From: SMYC01 sp965197495
Lineage (GTDB): Bacteria; Acidobacteriota; Vicinamibacteria; Marinacidobacterales; SMYC01
Direction of reading: 5' to 3'
NCBI GenBank assembly: GCA_965197495.1
Contig: OZ240210.1
Location: 2,666,001-2,730,000, forward strand
DNA: 64,000 nucleotides
Shown here piece after piece: positions 34,396 to 43,420 of the stretch. Every line of letters starts with the position of its first letter. Positions within the stretch are counted from its first letter, which is position 1. A model generated the notes under the pieces. That model was not told the origin of the DNA. It saw only the letters and a list, made by a program, of their open reading frames with translations, and did no database searches. A program made the position numbers and the translations under genes.

Positions 34396-36296
34396 GATGG
34401 CAACCCGAACGCAATGAGCTTCGGCGCCGTGCCATCCGATTGCGAAGTGGCGATGACGATGAGCTGCTTTCCTGACTTCGTCCGATAGGTGATCGGGTTG
34501 CCGAAGCCGCCGCCGCCGAGCTCCGCCTGCCACACGAGCTCGCCGGTCTTTTTGTCATAAGCGTAGAGAAACGGGCTCGACGCGCTGATGAAGACGAGGC
34601 CGCCCGCGGTGACGAGAGGACCGGATTGGCCGTGCTGCGGCGGCCCGACACCGAGCGGCGGCAGGTCGAGCTCTCTCAATAAAGGATGCTCTCGCAGCGA
34701 GGGCATGTCGCCGAGCGGGATCTGCCAGATTTGGTCGCCCGCGTTGAGATCGATAGCGGTGAGCGTGGAATATGGAGGCTTGTGGATAGGGATCCCGTCT
34801 TCGATCGACACCGTGGTGAAACCGGCGCCGGTATAGTCGGCCTCGTGGGTGCCGGGCTCGGGCTTCTTGACTTTGAAGACGAAAGGCCAGTTGGTCGCCT
34901 TCACGTAGAGGAACGCGGTGTCTGGATCGAACGCGGCGCCGCCCCAATTTGCCGCGCCCCAAACCCCCGGCATGAGGAGCGTCCCCCCGAGCGTCGGCGG
35001 TGTGAAGATATCGCCGAGGCGTAAATCTTTCACCGCTTCGAGCGCCTTTGCCTTGATCTCAGGCGTGAAGTCGACGAGATCGGCCTCCGTGAACCCCTGC
35101 CGGCCGAACGGCGGCGGCTTGGTAGGGAAGGGTTGCGTTTCCGCGAGGCGCTCACCGGGCACCTCACTCGGTGGGACCGGACGCTCCTCGATGGGCCAAA
35201 CCGGATCGCCCGTCACCCGGTCGAAGACGTAGGTAAAGCCCGTCTTGGCGACGACAGCGACGGCGTCGATGGTCTTCCCATCGACCTCGATGGTCACGAG
35301 GTTCGGTGGCGATGCAAGGTCGTAGTCCCAAACGCCGTGATGGACGGTTTGGAAATGCCATACGCGTTTTCCCGTCTTCGCGTCGAGACAGACGATCGAC
35401 TCCGCGTAGAGGTTGTCCCCTTTGCGGTGGCCACCATAGAAATCGTTATTGGGCGTCGACACGGGCAAATAGACGAGACCGCGCTCCGCGTCGATGGTGA
35501 ACGGCGCCCACACGTTGTTCGAGCCCGTGTACGACCATGACTCGTCTTCCCACGTGTCGTTGCCGAGCTCGCCCCGTTGCGGGATCGTGTGAAAACTCCA
35601 CACCCGCTCTCCGGTGCGCACGTCGAAAGCTTGGACGTCGCCGGGAGGGTTGCGCTTGTAGATGCGGCTATCCGGCATGCCGCTTCCGACGATCACGAGG
35701 TTCTCGTAGATCATTGGAGGCGAGGTGTTCGTGTAGTGGAGCTTGTTGACTTCCCATATGAGACCTTCGGTGAGGTCGACCTCACCCCGCTCGCCGAACG
35801 ATCCAATCGGCTCGCCCGTCAGGCCGTCGAGCGCGATCAAGCGCCAGCGCGTATTGATGAAAACACGGACTTCGCGGCCGTCGGTCCACACAGCGACCCC
35901 GCGATGGCAAAACCCGCAGCCGCGAGGCAACATGCCCCACTCGTATACTTTGGGATCGAAACGCCAAAGCTCTTTCCCCGTCTCGGGGTCGAGCGCGGCG
36001 ACTTGGGTGTAGGACGTCGCGATGAAGAGCGTCCCGTCCACGACGACAGGCGTCCCCTGGAACTTGCCGGGCTTGATTTCCCGACCGGCAAAGGGCACGC
36101 GCGCCGCGGGGATCGGCGCGTCGCCCGTCTCCCACGTCCACACGGGCGCGAGTTGATGAACGTTCTCGCGCCGGATTTGATCGAGCGTCGAGTGCTTCGT
36201 CCCGCCAAGGTCTCCGCCATGCGTCGGCCAATCGTCCTGGCTGAATCCACCTGTCGCAAGAGCGAAGCTGAACGCCCCCGCCATCCATATACGCAT
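34392..36296 (-). CDS. PQQ-dependent dehydrogenase (quinoprotein glucose dehydrogenase-like), exported
   Basis: About 634 residues from the ATG at 36296, preceded by gggagga. Signal peptide MRIWMAGAFSFALATGGFSQ, then DWPTHGGDLGGTKHSTLDQI, typical of eight-blade PQQ propellers. Trp-docking-like repeats recur (LDPETGKELWRFD, LDAKTGKRVWHFQ, YDKKTGELVWQAELG), with HGVWDYDLASPPNL and a GCGFCHRG Cys pair. Oxidises a sugar or alcohol in the periplasm, passing electrons to quinone; substrate not determinable. Translationally coupled to the downstream asparaginase. No PQQ synthesis genes are in the window. Confidence 0.88.
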   Translation of the reverse strand: MRIWMAGAFSFALATGGFSQDDWPTHGGDLGGTKHSTLDQIRRENVHQLAPVWTWETGDAPIPAARVPFAGREIKPGKFQGTPVVVDGTLFIATSYTQVAALDPETGKELWRFDPKVYEWGMLPRGCGFCHRGVAVWTDGREVRVFINTRWRLIALDGLTGEPIGSFGERGEVDLTEGLIWEVNKLHYTNTSPPMIYENLVIVGSGMPDSRIYKRNPPGDVQAFDVRTGERVWSFHTIPQRGELGNDTWEDESWSYTGSNNVWAPFTIDAERGLVYLPVSTPNNDFYGGHRKGDNLYAESIVCLDAKTGKRVWHFQTVHHGVWDYDLASPPNLVTIEVDGKTIDAVAVVAKTGFTYVFDRVTGDPVWPIEERPVPPSEVPGERLAETQPFPTKPPPFGRQGFTEADLVDFTPEIKAKALEAVKDLRLGDIFTPPTLGGTLLMPGVWGAANWGGAAFDPDTAFLYVKATNWPFVFKVKKPEPGTHEADYTGAGFTTVSIEDGIPIHKPPYSTLTAIDLNAGDQIWQIPLGDMPSLREHPLLRELDLPPLGVGPPQHGQSGPLVTAGGLVFISASSPFLYAYDKKTGELVWQAELGGGGFGNPITYRTKSGKQLIVIATSQSDGTAPKLIAFGLPS

Positions 36297-36456
36297 TCGT
36301 TCCTCCCGCCTTAGCCCGAAGACCAAGGCGGGCCTGTCCACCGTAGCCCGAAGGGCGTAGGCGGAAAGGATAAATCGCCGGTTGACGCAGTGCAAATCCT
36401 TCTCTACGCTAGAAAGTAAGCCAATCGAAAAACTTCCCTCTTCATTGGAGGACGCG

Positions 36457-37077
36457 ATGAAAATCGTCCGTCTGATCCCTATTCTTTGCTTGCTTGCGCT
36501 CGCATCGGGCTGTCTGATGTCCGAGCAAATCGGTGAGCCCCTCGGTCAAGGCCGCTCGAGTCGGCCTAATGACGACGTGACCATCCACTTCGATACCACG
36601 TTCAACCGCATGGTGATCTTCGGCCGCTCGGCGCTCATTGTGGCCTTCGCGGCTTGGGTGTTCTCAACCTGGGGCGCCAAGCCCGGCTCGATCCTCGTTG
36701 GCGGCGCGGCTATGGCCGCTGCAGGGTGGCTGTTCATCCAAGACTATCGTGCGCTAGACGGGTACTCGCTGGAAGTGGCAGCGCCAGGATTGACCCTCAG
36801 GGTACCGGGAGAGCTGGACGAGCAGATCCCTTGGCAATCGGTGGAAGGGATCGAGCTCGAAGGCTTCAGCTATGCCAGGATCAGTGGCGGTATGCAATTC
36901 AGCCCGACGGGCGGTATGACCCGGAGCGCGGGGCTCGAGCTTCCCGACTGGAAGACGATGCGTGTCATGGTCGCCGGCGGCGATACCCATACGATCAAGC
37001 TCGAGGAGCTCAGCATCGAGCACCGACAGATTTTCGCGAAGGCGCTCATCAAACGCGCCAACCTCGTCGAAGAGTAA
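36457..37077 (+). CDS. Lipoprotein-like membrane protein of unknown function
   Basis: 206 residues. Lipoprotein signal MKIVRLIPILCLLALASGC with a good lipobox (LASGC), a short polar stretch, two hydrophobic segments (ALIVAFAAWVFSTWG and ILVGGAAMAAAGWLFIQDY), then a PH-like beta domain (LTLRVPGELDEQIPWQSVEG, IELEGFSYARISGG, TIKLEELSIEHRQIFAKAL). Having both a lipobox and two membrane spans is unusual. Strong ribosome site ggagg before the ATG. Monocistronic and divergent from the PQQ gene. Confidence 0.6.
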   Translation: MKIVRLIPILCLLALASGCLMSEQIGEPLGQGRSSRPNDDVTIHFDTTFNRMVIFGRSALIVAFAAWVFSTWGAKPGSILVGGAAMAAAGWLFIQDYRALDGYSLEVAAPGLTLRVPGELDEQIPWQSVEGIELEGFSYARISGGMQFSPTGGMTRSAGLELPDWKTMRVMVAGGDTHTIKLEELSIEHRQIFAKALIKRANLVEE

Positions 37078-37159
37078 TCATCGCGTCGAAAAGGACGCGT
37101 TTGCGCCGTGATAGGAACGTGAACCTTTTATGACGGAATCCGGGAACGCGATTCTTACA

Positions 37160-37190
37160 GTGTCCTCAGAACAATACTTAAGGAGGACAC
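37160..37190 (+). promoter_or_regulatory. Hairpin sequestering the ribosome-binding site of the spondin-domain gene
   Basis: gtgtcctc (37160-37167) is the perfect complement of gaggacac (37183-37190), with a 15-base loop. The downstream arm contains the Shine-Dalgarno sequence (aaggagg), three bases before the ATG at 37194. Folding would hide the ribosome site, so translation may depend on temperature, a ligand or a protein. Confidence 0.45.
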
Positions 37191-37193
37191 ATA

Positions 37194-37872
37194 ATGGTTC
37201 GTCATTACCGGTTTCTTCAGATATCGCTCACGGCGGTCGTGAGTGCGTTTCTTATTGTTTCCACGGCTTCCGCGGCCGGCAAAAGTAAGAAAGAGCGCGT
37301 CTATCACGTCGCGATCACGAACGTTACCAACGCCCAGGTCTTCAGCCCCCCCGTTCTCGCGACGCACGAAGCCGGCTTCCGGGTCCTTGTGGCAGGCACA
37401 CCGGCAAGCGCCGAGCTCGTGAAAGTCGCCGAAGACGGTGCGAACGGCGACCTCGCCACCATGCTCGGTGCGTCCCCCGTCGTTTTCGACGTGGTAAAGG
37501 TGGGCGCTACCATCATGCCCGGCAAAACGGCGCACTACGAGATTCGCTCGAGAGGCAAGGCCGAATACCTCAGCATCGTGGGAATGCTCGTCAGCACGAA
37601 CGACGCTTTTCTTGGCGTCACCGCGCGGAAGCATGAGCTTCTCGGCGGTCGCTTACGACTCCGGTAGTGAAGTCAACAACGAAGACTGTGACTTCATCCC
37701 GGGCCCTTGTGCCATGGTGACCGGCAACCTCCGCGACGAGATAGGCGCCGAGGGTTACGTCTACGTCCACAACGGTATCCACGGAATAGGAATGGGAACG
37801 GTCAATCTGGTCCCGAGTGTCCACGATTGGCGCAACCCGGTGGCGCGCGTCAAGGTCATGCGGACCCACTGA
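37194..37872 (+). pseudogene. Secreted spondin_N-domain protein, frameshifted
   Basis: Signal peptide (LTAVVSAFLIVSTASAAG), then YHVAITNVTNAQVFSPPVL, HEAGFRVLVAGTPASAELV and LSIVGMLVSTNDAFLGV, characteristic of bacterial spondin_N proteins. The frame ends at 37667; from about 37635 another frame continues AVAYDSGSEVNNEDCDFIPG and YVHNGIHGIGMGTV to 37872, the expected end of the domain (DWRNPVARVKV). One indel near 37630-37645 separates them. The family is extracellular with unclear function. Confidence 0.8.
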
Positions 37873-38541
37873 GCCTGAACCGAAACGCACGCCAAGGGCG
37901 GATGCGGGGGATGGACCATAGACCGCTTCCTGCAACCCCGTATCCGCCCCCGCGTCAAGTTTGTGATGAAATCGTGATCATTTCGTTCTATAAATGGGGT
38001 ATGACGCGAGCGTACGGGGGGGATTCGCGCCGTGTTCTGGTCGTCGAGGACGACCGGGATATTGCGCATCTCGTGGAGCTTCACCTTTCGGAGGAGGGCC
38101 TTCACGTCACCTTGGCCCATGACGGCTCGGAAGGCCTGATGAAGGCGCTTTCCGAGCGCTATGATTTGGTTATTCTCGATCTGATGTTGCCAGGAACTGA
38201 CGGAATTGAAATCTGCCGGCGTATGCGCTCGCGACCGGACTACACCCCGATTCTCATGCTCACCGCCAAATCCGCGGAGACGGATCGCGTGATCGGGCTC
38301 GAGATGGGAGCAGACGACTACCTCACGAAGCCTTTCAGTATTCGCGAGCTTCTCGCGCGCGTCAAAGCCATCCTGCGCCGTGTCGCGGCGATGGCGAAGA
38401 GCCCCGACGACGTGGCGGACAGCCGCATCTCGGTGAAGGGACTCACGATCACCCTCGACAAACGTCGCGTCGAGCTCGAAGGCCGCGTCGTCGATCTAAC
38501 TGCGAAAGAGTTCGACTTGCTCGTCCAGTTCGCCAGCGGGT

Positions 38542-40788
38542 AGGGTGGAGGAGTTACCTCCACCCCCCCCTCGTCGCCTGTCGAACCACCATGAAGGGTC
38601 CGACATTGTGCAGCGTGCTGCGTTACGGCACTAGGCGACCCCGCGTGGGTTCCCCATGTCAAGGAGCCGACCTTGCTCTCAAAAGGTACATTGCACGAAA
38701 CGTAGGAAAGACGAAGCTCGGGCCTACATTCCTGTAGGGAGAGCAAACCCCACTTCTTCAACCGCCGAGAGGGTAGACGCCAGTTATCGTTTGCGTTACG
38801 ATGCTTTGTTTTAAAAGCACGTAGTCGCATACGAATCCAGCTATCAAGGTTACGAAACAAGTACGCAACCTGAGCTACCCCGACGTAGTTGGCCCATCCT
38901 CGAATAACTGGATTCAGGTCTTCGAGGATGGCCTCGACGTTTCTCCCTTGGTGGCGTTTTGTCAGCGTTCGGACGCGGTCTTTGAACCTATCTGTGGACT
39001 TATCTCGGATTCCAAGACGGTAGTTCCGAAAGTGAAACCCGAGAAACTCGAAACCCTCATTGAAGTCCGAGACCTTTGTTTTGGTCTCGCTCAGGGAGAG
39101 TTTTAGTTTCCCGAGTACCTCCGTCACGTATGCCAAGGCGTCCTGAGCTTCTTCAAGGCTGCGGCAGAGAACCACAAAGTCGTCAGCGTATCTCACATGG
39201 CGCAACTGCTTGGACTCGAGGGCCTTATCCAGGTCGTCGAGAACCAAGTTGCTCAACCACGGTGAGATGACACCGCCCTGAGGAGTTCCCTCGGTGGGAA
39301 CGGTGATGACGTTGTTTTCGCTGATTCCAGCCTTGAGGAATGCCTCGAACAGATCCAGCACGCGACCGTCCGCGATGGGCGCTCGAACCCGGGACATCAT
39401 CACTTCATGGTCCAGTGTGTCGAAAAAGGAAGCAATGTCGGCATCTAGGACGACACGGAATCCCTCTTTCGCATCCTGGATAATAGTGGCGATGGCATCG
39501 TGCGCCTTGCGACTTTACTATAGCCGTAGCTCCTCGTTGACATCTGAGCGTCAAAGAGAGGCTCGACTACTTGCACGATCGCTTGTTGCACGATACGGTC
39601 GGTCACAACGGGGATACCAAGCGGACGACGCTTCTTCGGGTCGGCCGGCTTTGGAATGTAGACCTATAGTTTCTCCGGTCTTTCCAGGTGGGAAACAGTG
39701 ACGCTTCTTCGGGTCGGCCGGCTTTGGAATGTAGACCCTGAGTACGGGTTGTGGCTCAAAGCGATGCTCTTTGAGTTTGCGTTGGATCTCTCGCAGGTGA
39801 GTATCCAAGTCCGTTTCGAACATGCGGATCGTCACCCGGTCGAGGCCATGCGTACCCTTGTTTGCACGCACTTTGCGCCACGCCCGATACAGGTTCATCT
39901 CGTTGTAGACCTTGTCGATAAGAGAGTGAGCTTTATGCTTGCCTTTCCTTGGGCTTGCCGTCTCGGCACGGCCAGGAAGACGTATCAGAGGAATCGTCGG
40001 TTCCCATCCCCCGTAATCTCGTTCCGGCCGTGTTTCTGCTCCAGTCTTCGTCGACCTCTCTGCCGCCTGGTGTCTAGGCGACACGACGTCTCCGACCGCG
40101 GTGTGACCCACGGGAGTTGAGCTCCGTTCTGGAGAAGAGCGTGCCTTTCGAGTCGAGTTGTCAGATGATTTCCGTTTCCTCATCCATGTCTTCCTTCCAC
40201 TCTTAACGGTTACTCCCCTCGGCCTCCGACTTGACTCCGAAGCGAGGCTCCTACTCGCCCCGGCCATGGGTCGGGCCTTAACTGGGAGATGCTGAGCCCT
40301 CTGAAGAACGCGGAAAAGCCTACCGCGCCACCGCCGCATCAAAACCCGATTTCGGACGACTTATACGGATACCTTACCTCCTCGGTCCAACGCCGATTTC
40401 GGACGACGTGAGGGTTCCCGCGGTCATCGTCGGTTGCAATCTTGCTCCCCGACTCCGGTAAGCACGTTCAGGGACCACTCGGCCTACCTGTCTATATCCG
40501 AGTGGCGACGCCTTTCGGCTACACGTTACCCGCGATGGGAGGGCGGGTTCGCCTCTCTGCACGCCACCGATCGGAACCTAAGGAGCTGTCTCTGCCGGAC
40601 CACTTCGTGACTACTCTTTGGGAGTAGCCCTGGTTCTGCCCCAGCGACCCGTTGCCTATCGCAGAGCTGACAGAGACTTCCGCACGGGAAATTCAGGCCC
40701 GCACGGGTGGGCCTTTCACCTCTTACAAGAATAGTGACTAATCTGGAGCGTCACCTCCTTTCACTTAGCAACCGCGACTTCGCGGCAC
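38542..40788 (-). mobile_element. Group II intron (degenerate), antisense to the response regulator
   Basis: About 2.25 kb, defined by the restored host frame. The 5' end (minus strand) reads gtgccgcgaag and the 3' end ends in a strong stem (gggtggagg, loop taact, cctccaccct) compatible with domain VI. It encodes a decayed reverse transcriptase. The boundaries are inferred from the host reading frame and the GTG start rather than from a full fold. Confidence 0.7.
38695..40000 (-). pseudogene. Group II intron reverse transcriptase/maturase, multiply broken
   Basis: Recognisable in pieces: N part YNEMNLYRAWRKVRANKGT and QPVLRVYIPKPADPKKR; finger/palm IPVVTDRIVQQAIVQ; DADIASFFDTLDHEVMM; TPQGGVISPWLSNLVLD; the catalytic YADDFVVLC; and the maturase region LNPVIRGWANYVGVAQ. 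Lesions: two 38-bp direct repeats (39627-39664 and 39700-39737) 35 bp apart, with out-of-frame material between them, and a frame loss near 39510. No HNH endonuclease domain is seen at its end. Confidence 0.85.
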
Positions 40789-41376
40789 GCGCCCATCCCG
40801 GCCGCGTCTACACGCGTTCCGAGCTTCTCGACCTCGTATGGGGCTACGGCCAGGACAACTACCAGCACACGGTGAACTCCCACATCAATCGCCTCCGGGG
40901 GAAGATCGAGCGCGATCCCGCCGAGCCGTGCTACATCCAGACAGTCTGGGGTGTCGGCTACAAATTTTACGATCCGAGCTACGAGCACTAAGCACTAAGC
41001 ACTAAGCAATGACATGACGCGCACACTCTACGCCAAGCTCGCCCTTGTCTCGCTGGTGCTTTTTTGCGCCCTCGGCGTCGTCTATGTCGTCTTGTCGATC
41101 TACACGACCGAGCGACATTTCCAGGAAGTGCAGCAGAAGCTAAACCAGGATCTCGCCGAGCACCTCGTGAACGAGAAGATATTGCTCGTGGACGGCCAAG
41201 TGAACCAGACAGCACTCGAAGACGTCTTCCACATGCTCATGGTCATCAACCCGAGCATCGAGCTCTACCTGCTCGATCCCGCGGGCGCGATCCTGGCGTT
41301 CTCGGCGCCGGAAGGAAGCGTCGTGCGTGAGAGCGTCTCGCTCGCGCCAGTTGAAAGATTCGCCTCTCCTGCCATT

Positions 41377-41787
41377 TCAGTGGATCCTCTTGAGGGTGAG
41401 ACCGCCACAGTTTAGGTAGACGAGACTGATGAGAGCTTCGGCAGAGTGGAGTCCAAAGCTGCGGTGGCTCAGCAGCCGGATTTTGTTGTTCATTCCTTCG
41501 AGTCGGCCGTTGCTGAGTCTCCACGTGACCCACGCGATGACGCCATCGAAGTGGCTGCGGATCATCTTCGCCGCGCGTTTGACGGGCTCTATCCTCGAGC
41601 TCATAGCGCGCCGCAGCCATCCTCGGAGAAACTTCTTGGCCCATGTCTCGGTTTTGTAGGTGTAGAGGTCCATGAAGTCGTCGCGCAGAAGCATGGCGCG
41701 GTAGAGGCGACGATTAGCTCGCACCTGCTCGCGGAGCACCCGTTTGTCTTTCGCGCTGCGGTTGTGTTTGGCCTTGAGAACGGTACG
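41377..41787 (-). pseudogene. ISL3 lineage A transposase, C-terminal fragment
   Basis: About 136 codons matching the C terminus of the intact copy: LKAKHNRSAKDKRVLREQ, then LRGWLRRAMSSRIEPVKRA and GRLEGMNNKIRLLSHRSFG. It is cut upstream by the left end of the IS3 element. Confidence 0.9.
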
Positions 41788-41820
41788 TGTCAACAACTTT
41801 GAGACACTCGCGAGCTGCAT

Positions 41821-43030
41821 TTAGTGAGCCTCGATTAGCGTCGGGAGGCTCGTGGCGCCGGTGCGGTCCACATCTGCATCGATCGAGATCTCGTTTCGTG
41901 GAGCAGAAAAAGGGGGTACCCCAGGTATAGACGCCGCCGCGAGAGTGGCTTGTGCGGCATTCAGGAGCGTCGTTTTCTCCGTCGGCGGGTTGATCCAAGC
42001 CTGAGGAGGCAAAACGGGAGGTTGTGGCGTTCCGCGAACGAAGCGTTCGGGATGAGTCCGATGAGCTTCGAGAAGGATCTGGCGCCGAGCGGTGGTGAGC
42101 TGTTCGGCGCGACCATAGTGAACGTCGGCCGGCGTCATGAAGCCGATTCCTGAGTGCCGGTGCTCGTAGTTGTAGTAGTCGAAGAAACCGCCGCAGAACA
42201 GCCGGCCGTCTTCGGCGGAACCAAAACGGCTCGGAAACTGAGGACAGTACTTCATCGTCTTGAACTGGGACTCGGAGTAGGGATTGTCGTTCGAGACGTA
42301 AGGTCTGGAGTGGGTCTTGGTAACTCCGAGGTCAGCCAGGAGCAGAGCCACGGGCTTGCTTCTCATCGAGCTGCCACGGTCCGCGTGAAGGGTGAGCTGG
42401 TCGGGTTCAATGTCCTGCTTGCGACAGCTCTCGGCGATGAGGCGTTGCGCGAGCGCCGCACTTTCTCGGTGAGCCAGCATCCAGCCAACCACGTAGCGGG
42501 AGAAGATGTCGAGGATGACGTAGAGGTAGTAGTAGGTCCACTTGACGGGGCCACGAAGCTTCGTAATATCCCACGACCAAACCTGGTTGGGCGCTTCGGC
42601 CAGCAGCTCCGGCTTCGTGTAGTTCGGATGGCGCCGTTGGTTCCGGCGCTCTCGGACCTCGCCGTGCTCCTCCAAAATCCGATACATCGTGCGAATCGAG
42701 CAGAGGTAGGTTCCCTCGTCCAGAAGCGTGGCCCACACCTGGGCGGGCGCCTTGTCGACGAACCTCTCACAGTGCGAGGCCCCGAGGACTTCCTCGCGCT
42801 CAGTCTCGTCGAGGGCTCGGTGCGGCCGAGGACGCCGCTTCGGTTCGGGCGTCACCTGGCGCCTGCGATACAGCGTGGAACGAGCCACACCCAGAGCCTC
42901 GCAGGCTTCCGTCGTCTGCCCAATCTGCCCCGCCAGCTCCTCGGCCGCCACCATCAGTCGTTCTCGTAGCTGTCGAGTGGATTCAGGGGGATCCCCAGTA
43001 ATTCGGAGGTTTTTTTTGGATCTCCAACAT
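41821..43030 (-). CDS. IS3 transposase OrfB (integrase core)
   Basis: From about 43030 the frame reads LRITGDPPESTRQLRERLM, then the DDE core: EAPNQVWSWDITKLRGPVK (first Asp), TLHADRGSSMRSKPVALLL (second Asp) and SNDNPYSESQFKTMKY (Glu). The frame remains open upstream to 43257, but that part is the shadow of orfA. Probably made only as an OrfAB fusion. It looks intact. Confidence 0.88.
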
Positions 43031-43420
43031 CGTCTCCACCCGAGCCAGGCGACGTTGGAGCCGGGCGTTCTCGCGCTCGAGCTCCTTGACCCGTGGATCC
43101 TCGGCCTTTGCCTTCCGGCCTCGCTTTCTCGACGCCAACCCCGCTTTGGCGACCTCGTCACGTTGGCGGCGCCAACTCGATAAATGCGACGAGTACAGGC
43201 CCTCTCGACGCAGAAGAGCAGCAACGTCACCGTCACCCTTGCAGGCATCGGCCTCACGCACTATCCGCAGCTTGTACTCCGCGGTAAAGCGTCGACGCTT
43301 CGCTTGCTCGCTCACTTCGGGATCCGGGACCCCCGCCGCATCGCGGCCGGCGGGATCTCCAGTCGCCCTACGGGCTCCCTCCGATCCCGCCGAGGTCTCT
43401 CTCTCAATCAACATACTCAT
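42983..43420 (-). CDS. IS3 transposase OrfA
   Basis: About 145 residues: HTH_Tnp_1 domain RRRFTAEYKLRIVREADACK, GLYSSHLSSWRRQRDEVAKA, and a C-terminal leucine-zipper-like coil (VKELERENARLQRRLARVE, then METMLEIQKK-like VETMLEIQKK). The coding run A8 lies just after this coil, as in IS3 elements that make OrfAB by -1 frameshifting. Confidence 0.88.
   Translation of the reverse strand: MSMLIERETSAGSEGARRATGDPAGRDAAGVPDPEVSEQAKRRRFTAEYKLRIVREADACKGDGDVAALLRREGLYSSHLSSWRRQRDEVAKAGLASRKRGRKAKAEDPRVKELERENARLQRRLARVETMLEIQKKPPNYWGSP

Larger units (their letters stand above)
38001..40991 (+). pseudogene. OmpR-family response regulator, split by a group II intron
   Basis: The 5' part (38001-38541) is a receiver domain: VLVVEDDRDIAHLV, phospho-Asp in VILDLMLPGTDG, Lys in DDYLTKPFSIREL, then the start of the winged-helix domain to DLTAKEFDLLVQFASG. 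The 3' part (40789-40991) continues HPGRVYTRSELLDLVWGYG, HTVNSHINRLRGKIE and TVWGVGYKF. Joining 38541 to 40789 restores the frame exactly. The intron lies in the opposite orientation to the gene, so it cannot be spliced from the gene's own transcript: the regulator is inactivated. The sensor kinase gene follows 22 bases later. Confidence 0.88.

Noticed and set aside
38318..38694. Extension of the reverse transcriptase frame into the response regulator
   Set aside because: The residues after SYVSC match no maturase and lie over the 3' end of the intron and the antisense of the regulator gene.
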